A stretch of DNA of 64,000 nucleotides from Cladopsammia gracilis (GCA_022457155.1 JAJGOT010000053.1:2175501-2239500), one strand, 5' to 3'; positions 30,815-43,507 are shown, counted from the first letter of the stretch. Numbers and translations are program-made. The notes: a model not told the origin generated them from the sequence alone.

Positions 30815-33800
30815 CTGCAGAAAAAAAAATGTATATCACTTGCTACAATTTTTTGCTGTTAGCTATTATTTAAGGACAGTGTCCCGGATGAAATGTCGTG
30901 TTTTCATTTGCTTTAAGGTTCCATCGAAAAAGAAGTTGTAATGAAATTTTTCTAAAACTTTGCACAGCTATTTATCACATCTAATGCATCAGAAAAAAAA
31001 AACGATAAAAAGAGGGGGTCACCATGCCCGTTTTCAAGTTATCTTTTTTTCCGTTTTCAAGTTATAGCGCTGTAATATATCGCTAATTTGATAGCTCGTG
31101 ACGGCAATATTGAAAATCCTAGCCTTGAGCGAGAGGCAACCATTCTTTCCAGAACTGTGATAATTAGCGATGAAAAATTAGTATTACCGTAAATGATCTA
31201 ATAAACGCCGGGGGCGTTCATTAAATTTCAAGGGTCCGAGGGGGGCGTTTAAAAGAAAAGAGGCGTTTAAAAGAGAGAGGCGTTTATTCTAATAACTGTA
31301 ATATAATAACTGTAATATGGTAACCTGAATACGGTATTATAATAACCTTAATGACAGAGCTTTAGCAAACTATTAGTCCGTCCGCTGATAAGTCTAAACC
31401 GTAACGCCTTGTAATTCCGGGATGCTACAATGCTAGGACAAGCCGAAAGAAAATTGCTTATATCCTAAGCACGGAGATGAAGAACATTAAAGAGCGCTAT
31501 CCTCACTTTGAACTGGAAATTGAGCAAGACGCAACTCGCACACCGGTGTTAATTAAGCAAGAACGCAAATACATTGATTGATTGTATTGTACATCTGTTT
31601 CTAGTTTATGTGTGGTTTTCATGGAAGGGGGTGTTTATTAGACAGGGGGCGTTTGTTAGAGAGGGGCGTTCAATACATTAGCTTGTCAGCTTAGGAGGGT
31701 GTAAATTTGATAGGAGGCGTTCATTAGATCGGGGGCGTTTATTAGATCATTTACGGTATTGTTATGATAGTAGAACAATGTCATCGTGAAAAGCCTTAAA
31801 GTTACCGAAAAAGAGAAACTTATAAAATAATAGGGCAATTTCAGCAACCGCAAGCTCCCAGTGAAACGCTAAAAACTAGATAGTAAAGGTGATTTCATGA
31901 GAATATTTCAAAATCTACTAATGAAATATTCTTCAAATATGGATATATAATGGAGAGAAGTATTTTCTTCAAATACGTGCGATAAAAAAGATAGGTCACC
32001 ATGCTCGTTTAGGAGAAAACTGCCACTTATTTGCTAAGATAACTGAATCCTTAAAGGAAACCCTATTTCTTCGGAGTGCGGGCGCGCTCGTGCACGCGCA
32101 AATGACGCAATTTATTATGCGCAGTAGTGATGCGCAATGCAAAACTGGGGAATCACCTAATGTTGCTTTGTTATCTTGAAATAGGAAGAAAAAAATCGCC
32201 AAAAGGGATGAACGCAAAAACATGAGCTAAAAAGACAAAATAATGGCTAAACAAACTCAAAATTCCACCAGAATGGCAATTTCGATTTCTTGACCGCCTG
32301 TCATGAAATCAAATTTGATGAACTTTAATCCACTTCCATCCTTGTAATCCTGCACTTTTTCTCCAAACTACTGCTTCTGTTTTGCTCTATAGAATCTTTT
32401 TTTCCCATTTAGTTGTATATTTGGTGATATTCAGCGATATAACGTGAAAATTAAGTAAGAAAAATTTCGTTATTTCGGCGGGACACTTTCCTTTTAAGAG
32501 TAACACTGTTGCACTGTATGACGTAGATGGATTTGCTCTAAGACAAATTTCATTAAAAACACGAGGTATATCGTCATTATACATTTAATTTGTTAATTGT
32601 TAGTTATTAGTTAGTTATTTAGGTTGTAGTTATTATCTTTTTATTCACTTTTATATGCCTTTACAATTCAGTTGTAGCCTGCGAATTAAGGTCTTTCTAA
32701 TAATCTATCTATCTAAGTCGTGCAGGCCTGCCACCCCCATTTTTAATTACACACACGCTTTTGGAAGCATAGAACTAGAATACGGGGATACACATAGAGA
32801 AGTATAGAACTATGTATGACTGAAGAAATTAGGCATACAGTGGCCAGCACTGGACATTAATTTATGAGAGCAATATACTGTGTACCATGAACTTTTTGCG
32901 GGAGTTTTATTTTGCGGATTGGCGATTTTATGTGTTTTGCGGGAACAATTTTGTGCGGTTCAGGAAGGGATCCAGGAATTTCTGAAAGGGGGTCCGGGTG
33001 CATTTCCCCTGGAAAATTTTTCCGATTTTACCCTCTAAAACGCCATTTACGGCATTCCTGGGAGTCGAAAAACGTTTGTTAAGTCAAAAACTTGACAATC
33101 AGTCAATTGGTGGAAGTGAAACAACTACGTATAAAACAATTTTATTCTTTTATTGTTATGAACCACATGGGAGACACAGGTCTGACAGGGGATCCGGACC
33201 CCCCCCCCCCCCCCCCCCCGACCCTCCCCCTGGATCCGCCACTGCGTGACTGCGGTTCGAAATGACTGAAATTTCTGCTGAAAACTAATTTCTGTGGGTT
33301 TCCTGTACAAGCAGCAGACATTTAAAACCTTTTGGGAAGTATTATTCTGCAAGATATGTTTTCTGTTGGAACCTATTTTTGCGGATCGAGGGAAATCCGC
33401 AAAAATGAAAACCCGCAAAAATTTCATGAAACAGTGTTTGGCACGATTTCGGGTACCCTCGCGGGCGTCCCCGAAATCGTGCTCTATATTACTTTTGCGC
33501 CAGCTTCCAAGGCTAGTAAGCTCAGATTTAAATCCAGCTGGAGGCTGGGGAAAGTCAGGATACCTTTGAGGGAAAACTTCACTTGCTGAGCCCACAAAAA
33601 ATAGAATCAAATATAGGAATAATATATTTATCCTCGCAGTAGGTTGTGTCGCAACTAAATTAATTCCGATTCATGACTCGGATAAAAATGGTACAGGTAA
33701 TAAAAACAATGGTTCGGCTCGGGTACAATTTTGCTTCCGGGCCGAACCAAAAGATGAGATAGCCTGCGAGAGAAGACGCCCTAATGCGGTGTTGCACCGT

Positions 33801-36800
33801 ACAATCTTCCATGCAACTTGTTTCGCAACAGCTCAATGCAATCTGCGACGCCGCAGTTACATGAAGAAGGAGTGTTTTGTTTCGTGCAATTTGTCTCGCA
33901 ACGTTTACCGAAAAGGACTGGGGCATATGTACGCATGTGCAGCAGGTCAAAACGTGATGAAAATTGCGAGACAAATTGCAGATTATAGGGAATGTTATGC
34001 TATGCAACACTTAAAAAATTCGTTTCATCGTTGCGAAAATCGTTGCGTAAAGTAAAACCAACTTCTACTTCTCGCAACGATTGCGCCAACAAAATAGATT
34101 GCGAGAAATGTTTGATGCAGAGTATGTTATACCACACAATTTTCCACGCAACTTGCATCGCAACAAAATTGCGAGATGGGGTCAAACTTGTGACCTATAC
34201 GTTGCCAGTGTAATACTCAAACAACTGAGGTATCTTGTAGCATGGTACGAGGACAATTTTTAGCTTCAAGATTTTGGTAGTGTAGCAGCTCTCAGAAGCC
34301 TCTATTTTGATTGGCCTTGTAAAACACAGCTGCTATTGATTTTAGGGCTAGGAGCCATAATGTCATTTTTACTGTAGTACCGTTCCCTCTTCCAATAATG
34401 TGAGATCTTACGAGAGCTGCTAAACCGCCATAAGATTTTATTTTGTCTTTTTGTTGTTGCCGCAACAAAATATTCCGCCAAAAATTGTCCTCCCTCTGCT
34501 ACAAGGTTGAAAATAATTTACTCACTGCTTTTGATTCCTATAAACGTTTTAGTATTACCTTCATGTCACAGCCGATGTCAGCATACGGGCAAGTAATTAT
34601 GGTTACTGGACAAGATGCTAAGTGATTCTGTAAACAAAAAGAAAAAGAAAAACGGCGTAATGAAAATTAAAACTTCAATGTTTGCTTAATAATAGTATAA
34701 TTGTATAAGTATAATTCCGAAAAGAAAGAGCCAGGATTACTAAGCCTTCTAAAATTCAGGAGAAAAACCTTACAATTCAAGGTTTTTATCGTGTTGAGGG
34801 AGTTCGGGTAACCAAGGCCTACTTTAAATTGCGCATGTAACCAGGGCCTAGATTGGACATGTAACCAGGGCCTAGTTTAGATCAAGGATTTAGCTAGGAC
34901 CGCTTGGGCATGTAACCAAGGCCTAGCTTAATAGGTGTAGCCACAGCAAAGCTTGGGCATGTAACCAGGTCATCCAGAACCTAGATTGGGCATGTAACCA
35001 GGGCCTAGTTTAGAGGATGTAGCTAGGACCTAGCTTGGGCATGTAACCAGGACCTAGCTTAATAGATGTAGCCAGGGCAGAGCTTGATGGGCATGTAACC
35101 AGGTCAACCAGGGCCTAGCTTTGGCATGTAACCAGGGTCAACTGAGTTGGTGCATGTAACTAAGGCCTAGTTTGGGCATGTTTAAAATTAGTCTAGCTTG
35201 GTATTTAGAACTACGGCCTAGTTTAATTTGTGCATGCAAACAGGGCCTAGTTTGGGCACTGCTACTACCATGTGACAAGTCCTGTGGTTTCTAACACAAA
35301 ACCTAGAAGGGAACTAAAATTCTACTCCAGAACAAGAAGCAAAGTCCTACCTCTTTTGACCTCAGTTCGCCAGTCCAGTCGCAATTTTCATTTGGACATT
35401 TGATTATGAGGGAGAGAATCTTTCTTTCTGTTGCTTTGTCGGGGAAGGTGTCCTACCAAAAAAAAAAACGTTTAAGAATTTATCTTTAAAAGTTATAATA
35501 ATAAAATCACTGGGACATACTATCTTCTGTTTGAGTCAGGAACTGCTGGTTTGCGAAACTTCTCTGGTAAAAGTGAGAAAAGCGAATATTGGAACCACTG
35601 AAAAACAAAGGAAAACAACGTGTAGATAATTACGAATTTTCTATTTCATAGTTCGTGTAAAAATTCTGTAAATAACTTACTCTTTAAGAGGTCAATTTGA
35701 TAACGGATACACTAAGGTTGGGATCTCGTACTTCTTGATTGGTTCAATCATGCATTTGCTTTGTGAGGGGTGAAAAATAACTAAACATACATGACATGTA
35801 TGTAGGTTTTGTAAAAAGCTACATGCACAGCGTTAACCCGTATTTGGATAACTGATGTATTTTGTGTGAATACAATCATACGTACAACTGACAAAGTTAA
35901 AGTTAAATACCTTACCTTGGCTTGGATGAGTTTGGTTCGGTCCACAGGACAACAGGACTGTTGTCTGAAAATTTGTAAAATTACAACATGTTATTCCAAC
36001 CTGGAGATCTCTGAACTACACAGAAATCAACAGTTGTTAAAAAATTCTGTCGAATTCTGAGAAATTTAATTAAACAAGATTCTGTATATGCAATCGGCCC
36101 TATGAGGTTGAAACATCTTGTTGCCGCGAGCCCCCAGGCGAGTAGCACACTAATCTTTGATTTGCCTGTGGTTCCTTGGGTGCCCTGCGCCTTATGTTAA
36201 GGAGCGGTCTCGATTTTTGTTTGTCACGATGATTTTGAGCAAGCGTACGTCCAGCGGTGTCATCATAACTTAGATGCACCTGGCTCTGGATGAGTCTTTC
36301 GCCGTCCATAGCACGTACTCGCTTAAGTGTTTCTATTTGCAAATGTATCATGCCAAATTCAAACTTATTTGTTGCTGGAAGCATTCATCAAGGTCACGAA
36401 CGATTAAATGACATTTCACGGGGAAGGCAATGTTCTTTTACGAGTTTTTCACCGTTGTTACATGCCCAGAGTTTGCCGATTGAACAGTGTTTCACAAGGA
36501 ACTACTTATAATGGTATGGTAATTCGAAAATGATGGTAATTGACCCAATAAATAAATGTATGAAATTATCAAAATCTGTATGTACATTTACTGTTTCCGT
36601 TATGTTTTACTGCCCAGCATCTGCTCGCAGCATTATCATTACAATCTGTAACCTCTAGTCTATGCCCATATACATACTCGACTAAAATATAACTTTCCTG
36701 CTTTATACTGCTATTTGTAATTGCTTTCCTTTTGCAACTTTGATGCAAGAACATTTAAAAGTATTGTAACGAGAGGAGAAAGGCCTCGAGCGCTATTCAT

Positions 36801-39800
36801 TTGAAATAACCGTCTTCCTCTAGCTCGCGCATAGCAAGTTATTAACACATTTCGTTACAGTATTTATATATAGAAAATCAGCAAAGCGAGTAGTTGTAGT
36901 GGCTCAACCTGTAAATCTATTGTTTTAATTTGCCGTCGACCAATCAGGAACGAGTATTATAAATTTGCATAAATGAAAAAAGCGGTCAGCCAATCAGAGG
37001 CCGGATGACATCATTTTTGCATGAAAGTGAGGCAAAAAAAGTTGGGGGGAGGGGTGGGGGTGAATGAACGGAAGTGGTGGTGTCAAACGACCGGAAGTGA
37101 CGGTGAACCGAAAGTGAGTCGGCCGGATTTTAGTTGGGTGGGTCCCAGATCCCGCTCGGCCAGAGAGACAAAAAAAAAAAAGAAAGAACACAAAAAAAAT
37201 GCATTTATTAGCAACGTAACGAAGACAAAAACTAGTTGACAAGCGAGGACACGAGTACCATCCCGAATGGGAGAACGCCCCGTTTTTCATGCGAAGAAAA
37301 AAAAAGCTATTTTACAAGCGAGGACATGGGTACCATCCCCGATTGGGAGAACGCCCCTTTTAATCGGTGAGATTCTCGTCGGGTCGAAGCCGACTGTGGC
37401 CGTAAGGAAGAGTCTTGAAAGAGAATTCATCGGCGAGGATGCGTTTATCGTAGACCACCCCCCCCCCCCCCCCATCGTTTGTCCCAACGAACGATGGTCA
37501 TTGTCTTGGTGCGCTTATCTCTCTTGATGAAATGGGGGTTGGGTACGTTGAGGGTGCGCGGTTTGGGGAGAGGAGATCGCAGTTCGAGGAGCAGGGTGTC
37601 TTTCAAGGCTTGAAAATGAAGGTGTTTTTTCCCGCGCACGCTCAAGGTGAACCCGCGAATTTTCTCTTCCGTCTTTCCCAAACGTGTCTTGTAGGCATAG
37701 TTTTTGGGACCGCAGGATAAGAATTTGACGATGACGTCGCGATTGCCTTTCCTGTCTAAGGAAACTTTCTGTGGCAACTTAATGATAATTTGTGAGACCT
37801 ATGGAATGTTTTGACCGCTTATATTTCAAACATAAAAAACACATGTTAAAAAATGTTTAAGCGATTTATTCAAAATCGAACAGTTTAATTTGTTTGAAAT
37901 TTTCCCATTTTGTGTGAAACGATAAGTAGATTATAGCGCATTTATTCGCTTGTCGCGGGTAGCTCCACAATCAAAAGAAACTTAGGAAACTGTTTTTCGC
38001 CATGTTTGTTTACCGATTCTATGGAAACGCTGATTAGCATAAAAAGAGCATCGTCCAAAACTATCATCCAAGCCTAGTATCTGGTATGAAATTCAGATTC
38101 ATTGAGCTGAAGTAAGATTTAGTATAAGCGCATTCAAAAATGGAAGGGTGGCCCCCAAAAAAAAATACTTGGAGCCGCCTTAACAACCCACTAAATTCAG
38201 TGATTTTCAATATAAAAGGTGAATCTTCCTTTAATTTCAATCTCGCTATCTTGTTTCATACTAAGGTCGGTCGTTTGCTGTTTGTGTAAATTCCATTTTG
38301 CTTGAACTTGTTTCTCCAAGGCAAGAAATATTGTTGATTTTTATTCAACTTCACACAAGCCAGCTCAAGATGAAGTTTCTCAGTTTTTCCCACGCGCATT
38401 GATCCGTGGCCTGATCAATGACGTCATTTCATTGGTTTTACTCTTATAAACAATCGCTCTCGACCAATGAGAGCGCAGTAAATTTTACAGTTTTGGAAAA
38501 ACTCCTAATTGGAGGATGGGTGAGACGGGTGCGTCCGCACCCCCCAAGGACTACGCAGGTCCACCTTTTCAGCCGTTCGACGGTTACAAAGGAGGAGAAC
38601 TTATAAAATACAACAGATAGCAGTGTTTGTGTTTGTGTTTGTGTTTGTGCCCTGACGCACATACACTACCTCACAGACTGACTGATCTGGACGAGATTGT
38701 CGATCTATTTGCTAAGAAGCACCCAAGAAGCACCCATGGAGGCTTGAGCTTGGTACCGTCGAACACCGCTTTACGGACACCCCGTTATTACGGACACCCC
38801 ATTATTACGGACACCCCATTATTACAGACACCCCGTTATTACGGACACCCCATTATTACGGACACCCCATTATTACGGACAGTTGTCTTGGTCCCGGCCG
38901 AAGCCCATACATTTTTTATTAACTAATATTTTAATAGGATGCCCTTTCATTACATGATTTACAAAGAGGTCCTACAATATTTTCTATAATATGTTACCCG
39001 CTTAATACGGACCGCGTTAGTACGGACAAAGGACACCGGCTGTTAGCCATCGATTCATTGTTTTGATTATTACACTGGCAGATTTTCACGGAAATGTAAT
39101 TCAAATCCCTGAAATTCTAAGAAAACCTAAATATAGCGCGACTACTTTCTTCCTTTCATATATTTAATGCCACAAAAACAAGGAAAAACGTTCGAGTTCT
39201 TGCTAAGATTGGAAAGTAAAACAGTATAAAGCAACAACTTTTTATGGTTTAAATGCAAAATGTGAACAAAATGCTGCTTAAGTTATGACTATACAGAAAA
39301 CTAAAGGTTAATAATTAATAATTTTTATACGCGAACTCGCTCAATTCCGCAGAGAATGGAATTCTGTTCCGAGGTTTATTTTGCAATAATCGTACCTTGG
39401 GTGTATCAGATGTTTAGACCTTTCGCCTTTTCCAATATTCTCAGGTTTAATATGTTCCCCCGTTCGAGTCAAGAGCATAGATAACTAAGCCTACACAGTC
39501 ATGTAACTTTGATAGGAGCCAGGTGCATGCAGCCGGCACATTATAAATGCAGGAATTTAGTTATTGTCAGTCAAAAAATTAAATACATCACTTATGTCGG
39601 CAAGTTCAACAAACGAGTTATATAGTGGTAAATCAAACGTTTACAGATAGAAATGGCCCGAGTTCTACACGGTACTATCACATAGCCTACATGCAGGCCC
39701 CCATGCGTAGTCTTGAGTTGGGAAACGAGGACGGCGAGCGTTTCTCGTAACTCGCCGCCTCGCTGCTCAGACGGAGACACTCATGCACAGACGAGGCCCG

Positions 39801-40078
39801 ACTTTATACCGGCTAAAAAAAATGGATAAGAAAGCCCGCCTTAAGGTCTAATGACTGTCATACGACAGTTACGTTCTGAATTCTGAGCATTTATCTTCTA
39901 ATGCTAACCTTGCAAAATGTTCGTCAAGGCACTGTCTGCAAAATCTGTGGCCACATTTCGTCAGCATTGGATCTTTCAATGGAAACTGGCAGATTGCACA
40001 TTGCAAATCTTCTGCGATTGGATTCACAAATTCATCATCATATCCACCAAACGACGGATTTGCTCGAGCTTCTGACAT
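30152..40078 (-). CDS. TRAF-like gene B: RING, short TRAF finger region, coiled coil, MATH
   Basis: Five exons join in frame: 40078-39909, 35964-35916, 35452-35351, 34627-34559 and 30814-30152, giving 350 residues and a stop with no internal break. The order is split RING, linker finger, one TRAF finger, short coiled coil and MATH domain. Compared with gene A it lacks the counterparts of exons 4 and 5, most of the zinc-finger region. The space where they would lie holds a minisatellite. It has no hydrophobic segment, so it is expected to be cytoplasmic. The likely role is a TRAF-type adaptor or E3 ligase in receptor signalling, inferred from domains only. Confidence 0.8.
31187..31756. mobile_element. 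MITE-like element, CCGTAAATGATCTAATAAAC termini
   Basis: Perfect TIRs of about 23 bp (CCGTAAATGATCTAATAAAC then GCC) are flanked by TA. Internal GGGGGCGTTTATTAGA-type phrases repeat near both ends. It lies in the last intron of gene B. No transposase. Confidence 0.75.
31757..32885. other. Intronic sequence, no gene recognised
   Basis: The phrase GGTCACCATGCTCGTTT (31995) repeats one seen at 31018 (GGTCACCATGCCCGTTT), so an old dispersed repeat is present. No exon is seen. Confidence 0.35.
32886..33428. mobile_element. MITE-like element, CATGAA-TTTTTGCGGG termini, with nested repeat
   Basis: The left end CATGAACTTTTTGCGGGAG and the right end (reverse complement CATGAAATTTTTGCGGGTTT) are TIRs that continue into TTTTGCGGAT. 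Between about 32966 and 33246 a second repeat with GGATCCAGG / CCTGGATCC ends and a long C-run appears to be inserted. Confidence 0.55.
33780..34190. repeat. Clustered GCAACTTG / TTGCGAGA motifs in both orientations
   Basis: Phrases such as CATGCAACTTGTTTCGCAAC, GCAATTTGTCTCGCAACG, AAATTGCGAGACAAATTGCA and ACGCAACTTGCATCGCAAC recur. This looks like a degraded inverted-repeat element. It lies in the last intron of gene B. A separate 13-bp inverted pair GCACGATTTCGGG / CCCGAAATCGTGC lies at 33440-33482. Confidence 0.45.
34559..34627 (-). CDS. Gene B exon 4: last TRAF finger
   Basis: The 23 codons contain HLASCPVTIITCPYADIGCD. The acceptor is TTTACAG and the donor AAG|GTAATA. It is homologous to exon 6 of gene A and to the 45523-45600 exon of gene C. 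Confidence 0.78.
34790..35265 (+). repeat. Minisatellite based on CATGTAACCAGGGCCTAG
   Basis: About a dozen irregular units contain GGGCATGTAACCAGGGCCTA with spacers of varied length. It fills the intron between gene B exons 3 and 4, where gene A has two extra zinc-finger exons. Confidence 0.8.
35351..35452 (-). CDS. Gene B exon 3: linker and first TRAF finger
   Basis: The 34 codons contain DTFPDKATERKILSLIIKCP and CDWTGELRSKE. It is the same length and phase as gene A exon 3. The donor is GAG|GTAGGA. Confidence 0.8.
35916..35964 (-). CDS. Gene B exon 2: RING C-terminal half
   Basis: This 49-nt exon (acceptor TTTTCAG, donor AAG|GTAAGG) encodes QQSCCPVDRTKL, giving the last Cys pair of the RING. 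It is 15 nt shorter than the gene A exon. Confidence 0.72.
36065..36990. other. Intronic sequence, no gene recognised
   Basis: No exon, RNA gene or obvious repeat could be supported between gene B exons 1 and 2 here. Confidence 0.3.
37445..37777 (-). pseudogene. Decayed DNA polymerase B C-terminus (Polinton/Maverick type)
   Basis: A minus-strand frame carries FLSCGPKNYAYKT, GKTEEKIRGFTLSVRG, LNVPNPHFIKRDKRTKTM and a DKRWG ending. This is the pattern of the C-terminal part of Polinton-type protein-primed DNA polymerases (SGGPKNYxYK, KxRGFTLNY, NPHFIKR). The catalytic motifs are absent, and a G/C run disrupts the end. It is unlike the C-terminus of the polymerase at 47944-51744 (GLRPKLYS type), so it comes from a different lineage. 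It lies in an intron of gene B. Confidence 0.7.
38300..38383 (-). pseudogene. Fragment of a TRAF-like coiled-coil exon
   Basis: The minus strand reads EKLHLELACVKLNKNQ, matching the start of the last exon in genes A, B and C (HLDLACVKLNN type). There is no MATH domain or splice site, so it is an exon fragment left from a further paralogue or local duplication. Confidence 0.55.
38616..38650 (+). repeat. (GTGTTT)n microsatellite
   Basis: About five GTGTTT units occur in a gene B intron. Confidence 0.8.
38767..38884 (+). repeat. 17-bp tandem repeat TTATTACGGACACCCCA, about 7 copies
   Basis: The units are nearly identical, and the unit resembles the ends of Tigger-like elements (TTACGGACACC). 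A related phrase, GCTTAATACGGACCGCGTTA, follows at about 39000, so the array may have grown from a transposon end. Confidence 0.75.
39909..40078 (-). CDS. Gene B exon 1: RING finger N-terminal half
   Basis: ATG at 40078 begins MSEARANPSFGGYDDEF, then DLQCAICQFPLKDP and KCGHRFCRQCLDEHFA. The donor is AG|GTTAGC in phase 2, the same position and phase as in gene A. An open frame extends further upstream, but homology to gene A begins near this ATG. Confidence 0.82.
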
Positions 40079-40895
40079 ATTTTGTAGAAGACAAGGTATA
40101 GAAAAGCCTAACACAACTACGCCAACGTGTTGGGTGGATGAAATACGTTCAATCGGGAGATTTATTTATATAGGGTCTACTCAGTCATTGGTCAACTGGA
40201 ATATGTTTCTATCTGCATTGGACAGTGCATAGCGTCGTTTCTTTTATTCTTTTCCGAGAAACTACTAACAGACGTCAACATCAAGATTCGACAACAGTTG
40301 GTATTCCGAATAGCTCTCTCCAGGGGCATTTGAATCTTCGGGATTGGGACCGAGCTAAGGAGAAATTTTCCCCTAGGGGTGGGATACAGTTGTAACTGAG
40401 ACGAAAAGACTAACAACGCTGGGGTGGGTTGTATTAGCGACTGTTTGTCAGCAAGACATCGTCCAAGTTGCTCTAACAGCTGCATTGATGTATTTCGCTT
40501 TTAAACGGTCTTTGTTCTGAGTGATAAATTATTCAAATCTGTTGCTGCGGAACTATAACTGTTACATAGATTCGTTTAAGCTTTATTCGCTGACATCCTG
40601 AATGTAAGCTTATTTTGCGAGGTTAATGGCATTTACGTCCATTGGATAACAAGCTAGCAAACACTTAACTGGTTTCAAAAACGGTTTTTGTTGTTGTTGC
40701 TTTTTGCGCTAAGCTCCGAGTTGAAAGTTTTCAACCATTGCTAAGAGAAATATACAAAGAGCCTCCCCTTATCTCATACAAAAAAGGAAAATCTTTGTGG
40801 GATATACTTGTTAGAACAAACCTCTAAAGGTCACGTTCCACGTTATCACGAGCTTATGAGTCGTGTCTGGCCTGTCAACACCTTTTTTCATGCAA

Positions 40896-41092
40896 ATCAA
40901 TGACTAATCAATGACATCAATGACTAATCAATGACATCAATGACTAATCAATTACCAAAAATTTTGTGGGTCATTGATTAGTCATTGAGTACTCAATGAG
41001 TATTGGCAATACTCGATGAGTAATCAATTGATTACCCATTGATTACTCATTGATTACATTGATGTCATTGATGTCATTGATTAGTTAAGTCT
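40896..41092. repeat. AATCAATGAC repeats in inverted orientation
   Basis: ATCAATGACTAATCAATGAC recurs on the left and its complement (TCATTGATTAGT, ATTGATGTCATTGATG) on the right, forming a long imperfect fold-back. It lies just upstream of gene B. Confidence 0.65.
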
Positions 41093-42367
41093 GGTATTAA
41101 AGGGTTTACAAGTTGTCGTTTATAGTTAGGTGTGCGCAAAGCGGAAGTTGACTGTATTTAACACACCGTGGTATCTCGGGTCCTGTATGTACATATCTTT
41201 AGACTATAAGTAGTGTCTCTTTTATCTCGAGCGAAAAAATAAGGCAAGCAAAACACACCAAGTGAGCGCGATTTTCTGCAGGTAACTGTCACGTGACTGT
41301 CACGCGCGCTCGTGTATTTCGCTCTCGTTTCCCCTGAGAGAAAAGAGAGAATACTGGTTAATTAACATGTCATAAACTGCCGAAAATAACAAGCGATATA
41401 TATTTCTTTATTCATTTATTTATTCATTCATTTTCGGTGGGGTGTCATATTTCAGAGAGGTTTATTATTGGAGGAAGTTTGGTTGGCTTATTCCATTTAA
41501 GGAGATGAGAAGTAAACAGCCTCTATTAAGTTTAAACTGCTAATACGTCACATACATCATATAGTGGTCACTGAGTGTCCAACTGTACCGGTGCCTCAGC
41601 AGAAGCCTCTTTTCTGTTCTCGTCGTATCAGGGAAAATAATAGAGCAAGGAGTGGGGAGATGGAAATATGAAGCACCGAAGGACCATCTTCCCTCCTCCT
41701 CGTCTTTTCCCGAGAAGTCCCATGTGGGAGAAATGTTTCCGTTTAACAAATCGTGCATTACGACTTAGAACCTACCACTCAGTCATTTTCAGCACTTCTA
41801 GATTTCCTGTTTAACGTAACGATACATACAATCTGTTGTCTGCATGGCACGTGCAATGAGCCTAAAGTGACATACACAGGCACAGAACGGTCATAAAAGT
41901 TAAGCGTGACTGTCTTTTGGCGCCAAATTCGAATCCAGCTTGATGGCCGAAAAATGAACGCTAACAGGTTGTGACTGTGTTTCTGTTTTCTTTGCTTGCG
42001 CTTGTGCTTATGACTGCGTTATCTTTGTTTACTCGTGTAACGCAATGATACAAGCATAAATACAAGCAAAAACAAGGAAATCGTTCCATTTTCTTGTGCT
42101 TATTCTTGCGTCATTGCGTCGTATGTCTGAACCAGGATATTGCAAGTACAAGGCGCTTATGCTTGCGTCACACCGGTTTCACGACTTAAGCTCATGTTTG
42201 CGCCGTGCGTGTAAAGCAGCCTTTAGCTGGAAGAGGCGGAATTTTTTGAGAACAACACGTAAGTACACAATACTATTAGCATCTTTCATTGAAAGGAGCT
42301 AATTAAAAAGTTTTCGTTTATTACGGAATTGTAAGAGTTAGCACTTACAATTTAGGATATACGTCAT
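41093..42367. other. No gene recognised
   Basis: No exon is supported between gene B and gene C here. The open frames lack domains. An ATTTATTCATTC-rich stretch near 41410 may be an old retroposon tail. Confidence 0.3.
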
Positions 42368-42549
42368 TAGTATATACTGAAACAGTGGATAGCATTGTTG
42401 GCGCGCTCTGATTGGCTACTGAAGCTCGGAATAGCAAGTGCTATTCACCTCCTAGCAATTTGCGCGCGAAAATTGTAATCATTGACAGGAATAAATGAGC
42501 TTAAAAGCATCATTTTAGTTATTTTATGTCACTGTTTCAGTATATACTA
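42368..42549. mobile_element. Small MITE-like element, TAGTATATACTGAAACAGTG termini
   Basis: The left end TAGTATATACTGAAACAGTG is matched by its exact reverse complement at 42530-42549. Downstream sequence (CAACTATTCACCTC, GGATATTTACCGAGCCGCGA) looks like an adjacent dispersed repeat. Confidence 0.65.
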
Positions 42550-43507
42550 AAACAACTATTCACCTCAGTGTAGGTGGGTAGTGGTGGATATTTACCGAGC
42601 CGCGAAGCAAGCAAGGGGCCTTCGATCTGTTCCCTTGTCATATTGGTAATGATTTAACGAAGAAGGAGGAGAGGAAAATAATATGCAGCGCCGAAGAACC
42701 GCGTACCATCTTCTCTCCTACCCATCTTTTCTCGGGTAGCCTCATTTTTCAACTTTACAGCTTTGGTGGATAAGAAGAAGTGCGTTAATTTAAAAAAATA
42801 CCCTGCGCAGTTTGATGTTGCTACCGCTCACTCAATTTCTCTAATTTGTTTTTATTTCCTTTTGGATCCAGTCGCGATACAGGTTACAACGACCCTGTTA
42901 TCTGACACTGTGATAGCTGAAAGATATATTTAAAGCATTTATTTGACATCATGCACGATGTATACATACAATGTAACTGCATATGTTAAGAGCAAACCTT
43001 TTTCAACTATAGACTGCAATTAATGGTGCACTCTGATGAACAATCTAGAATGCGCTGTTCAGTATCTCTTGTGTCTCCCAGAACTATGTTAACCAGTTAG
43101 TCACGTGATAAATTATACATTTCATTCGAACTAGGATAAGTTACTTATTGGAATTTTCGATCAAAATATTTTTTTATATAAAAAAGGCATAAAATATATT
43201 TTATTGAATCATGCATTCACGACATAAGTACGTATATAAAATTAATATACCCACACAAAAATTATATGTGACTTATTCTATTCTGATCAACATTTTTGGT
43301 TACGGAATCACACCTAAACATTAACTAAACTGTTGTTTTTATTTGTGCTCTCTAAGTCCTGTTTTTTTTTACCTCTGCTGACTGGTTAGTTTACACAATG
43401 AAGCGTCTTTCGCTTAGTTTGCTGTATAATACAAAACCATTAGAAATACAAAAAAAAATATTGTACCTATACAAAAGTAATTAGTTTTTGATCAGCTGTG
43501 TTTGTCG

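Noticed and set aside
32998..33610. Open frames around the C-run at 33.2 kb
   Set aside because: They are generated by nested repeats with poly-C and by antisense reading of the TTTTGCGG element.
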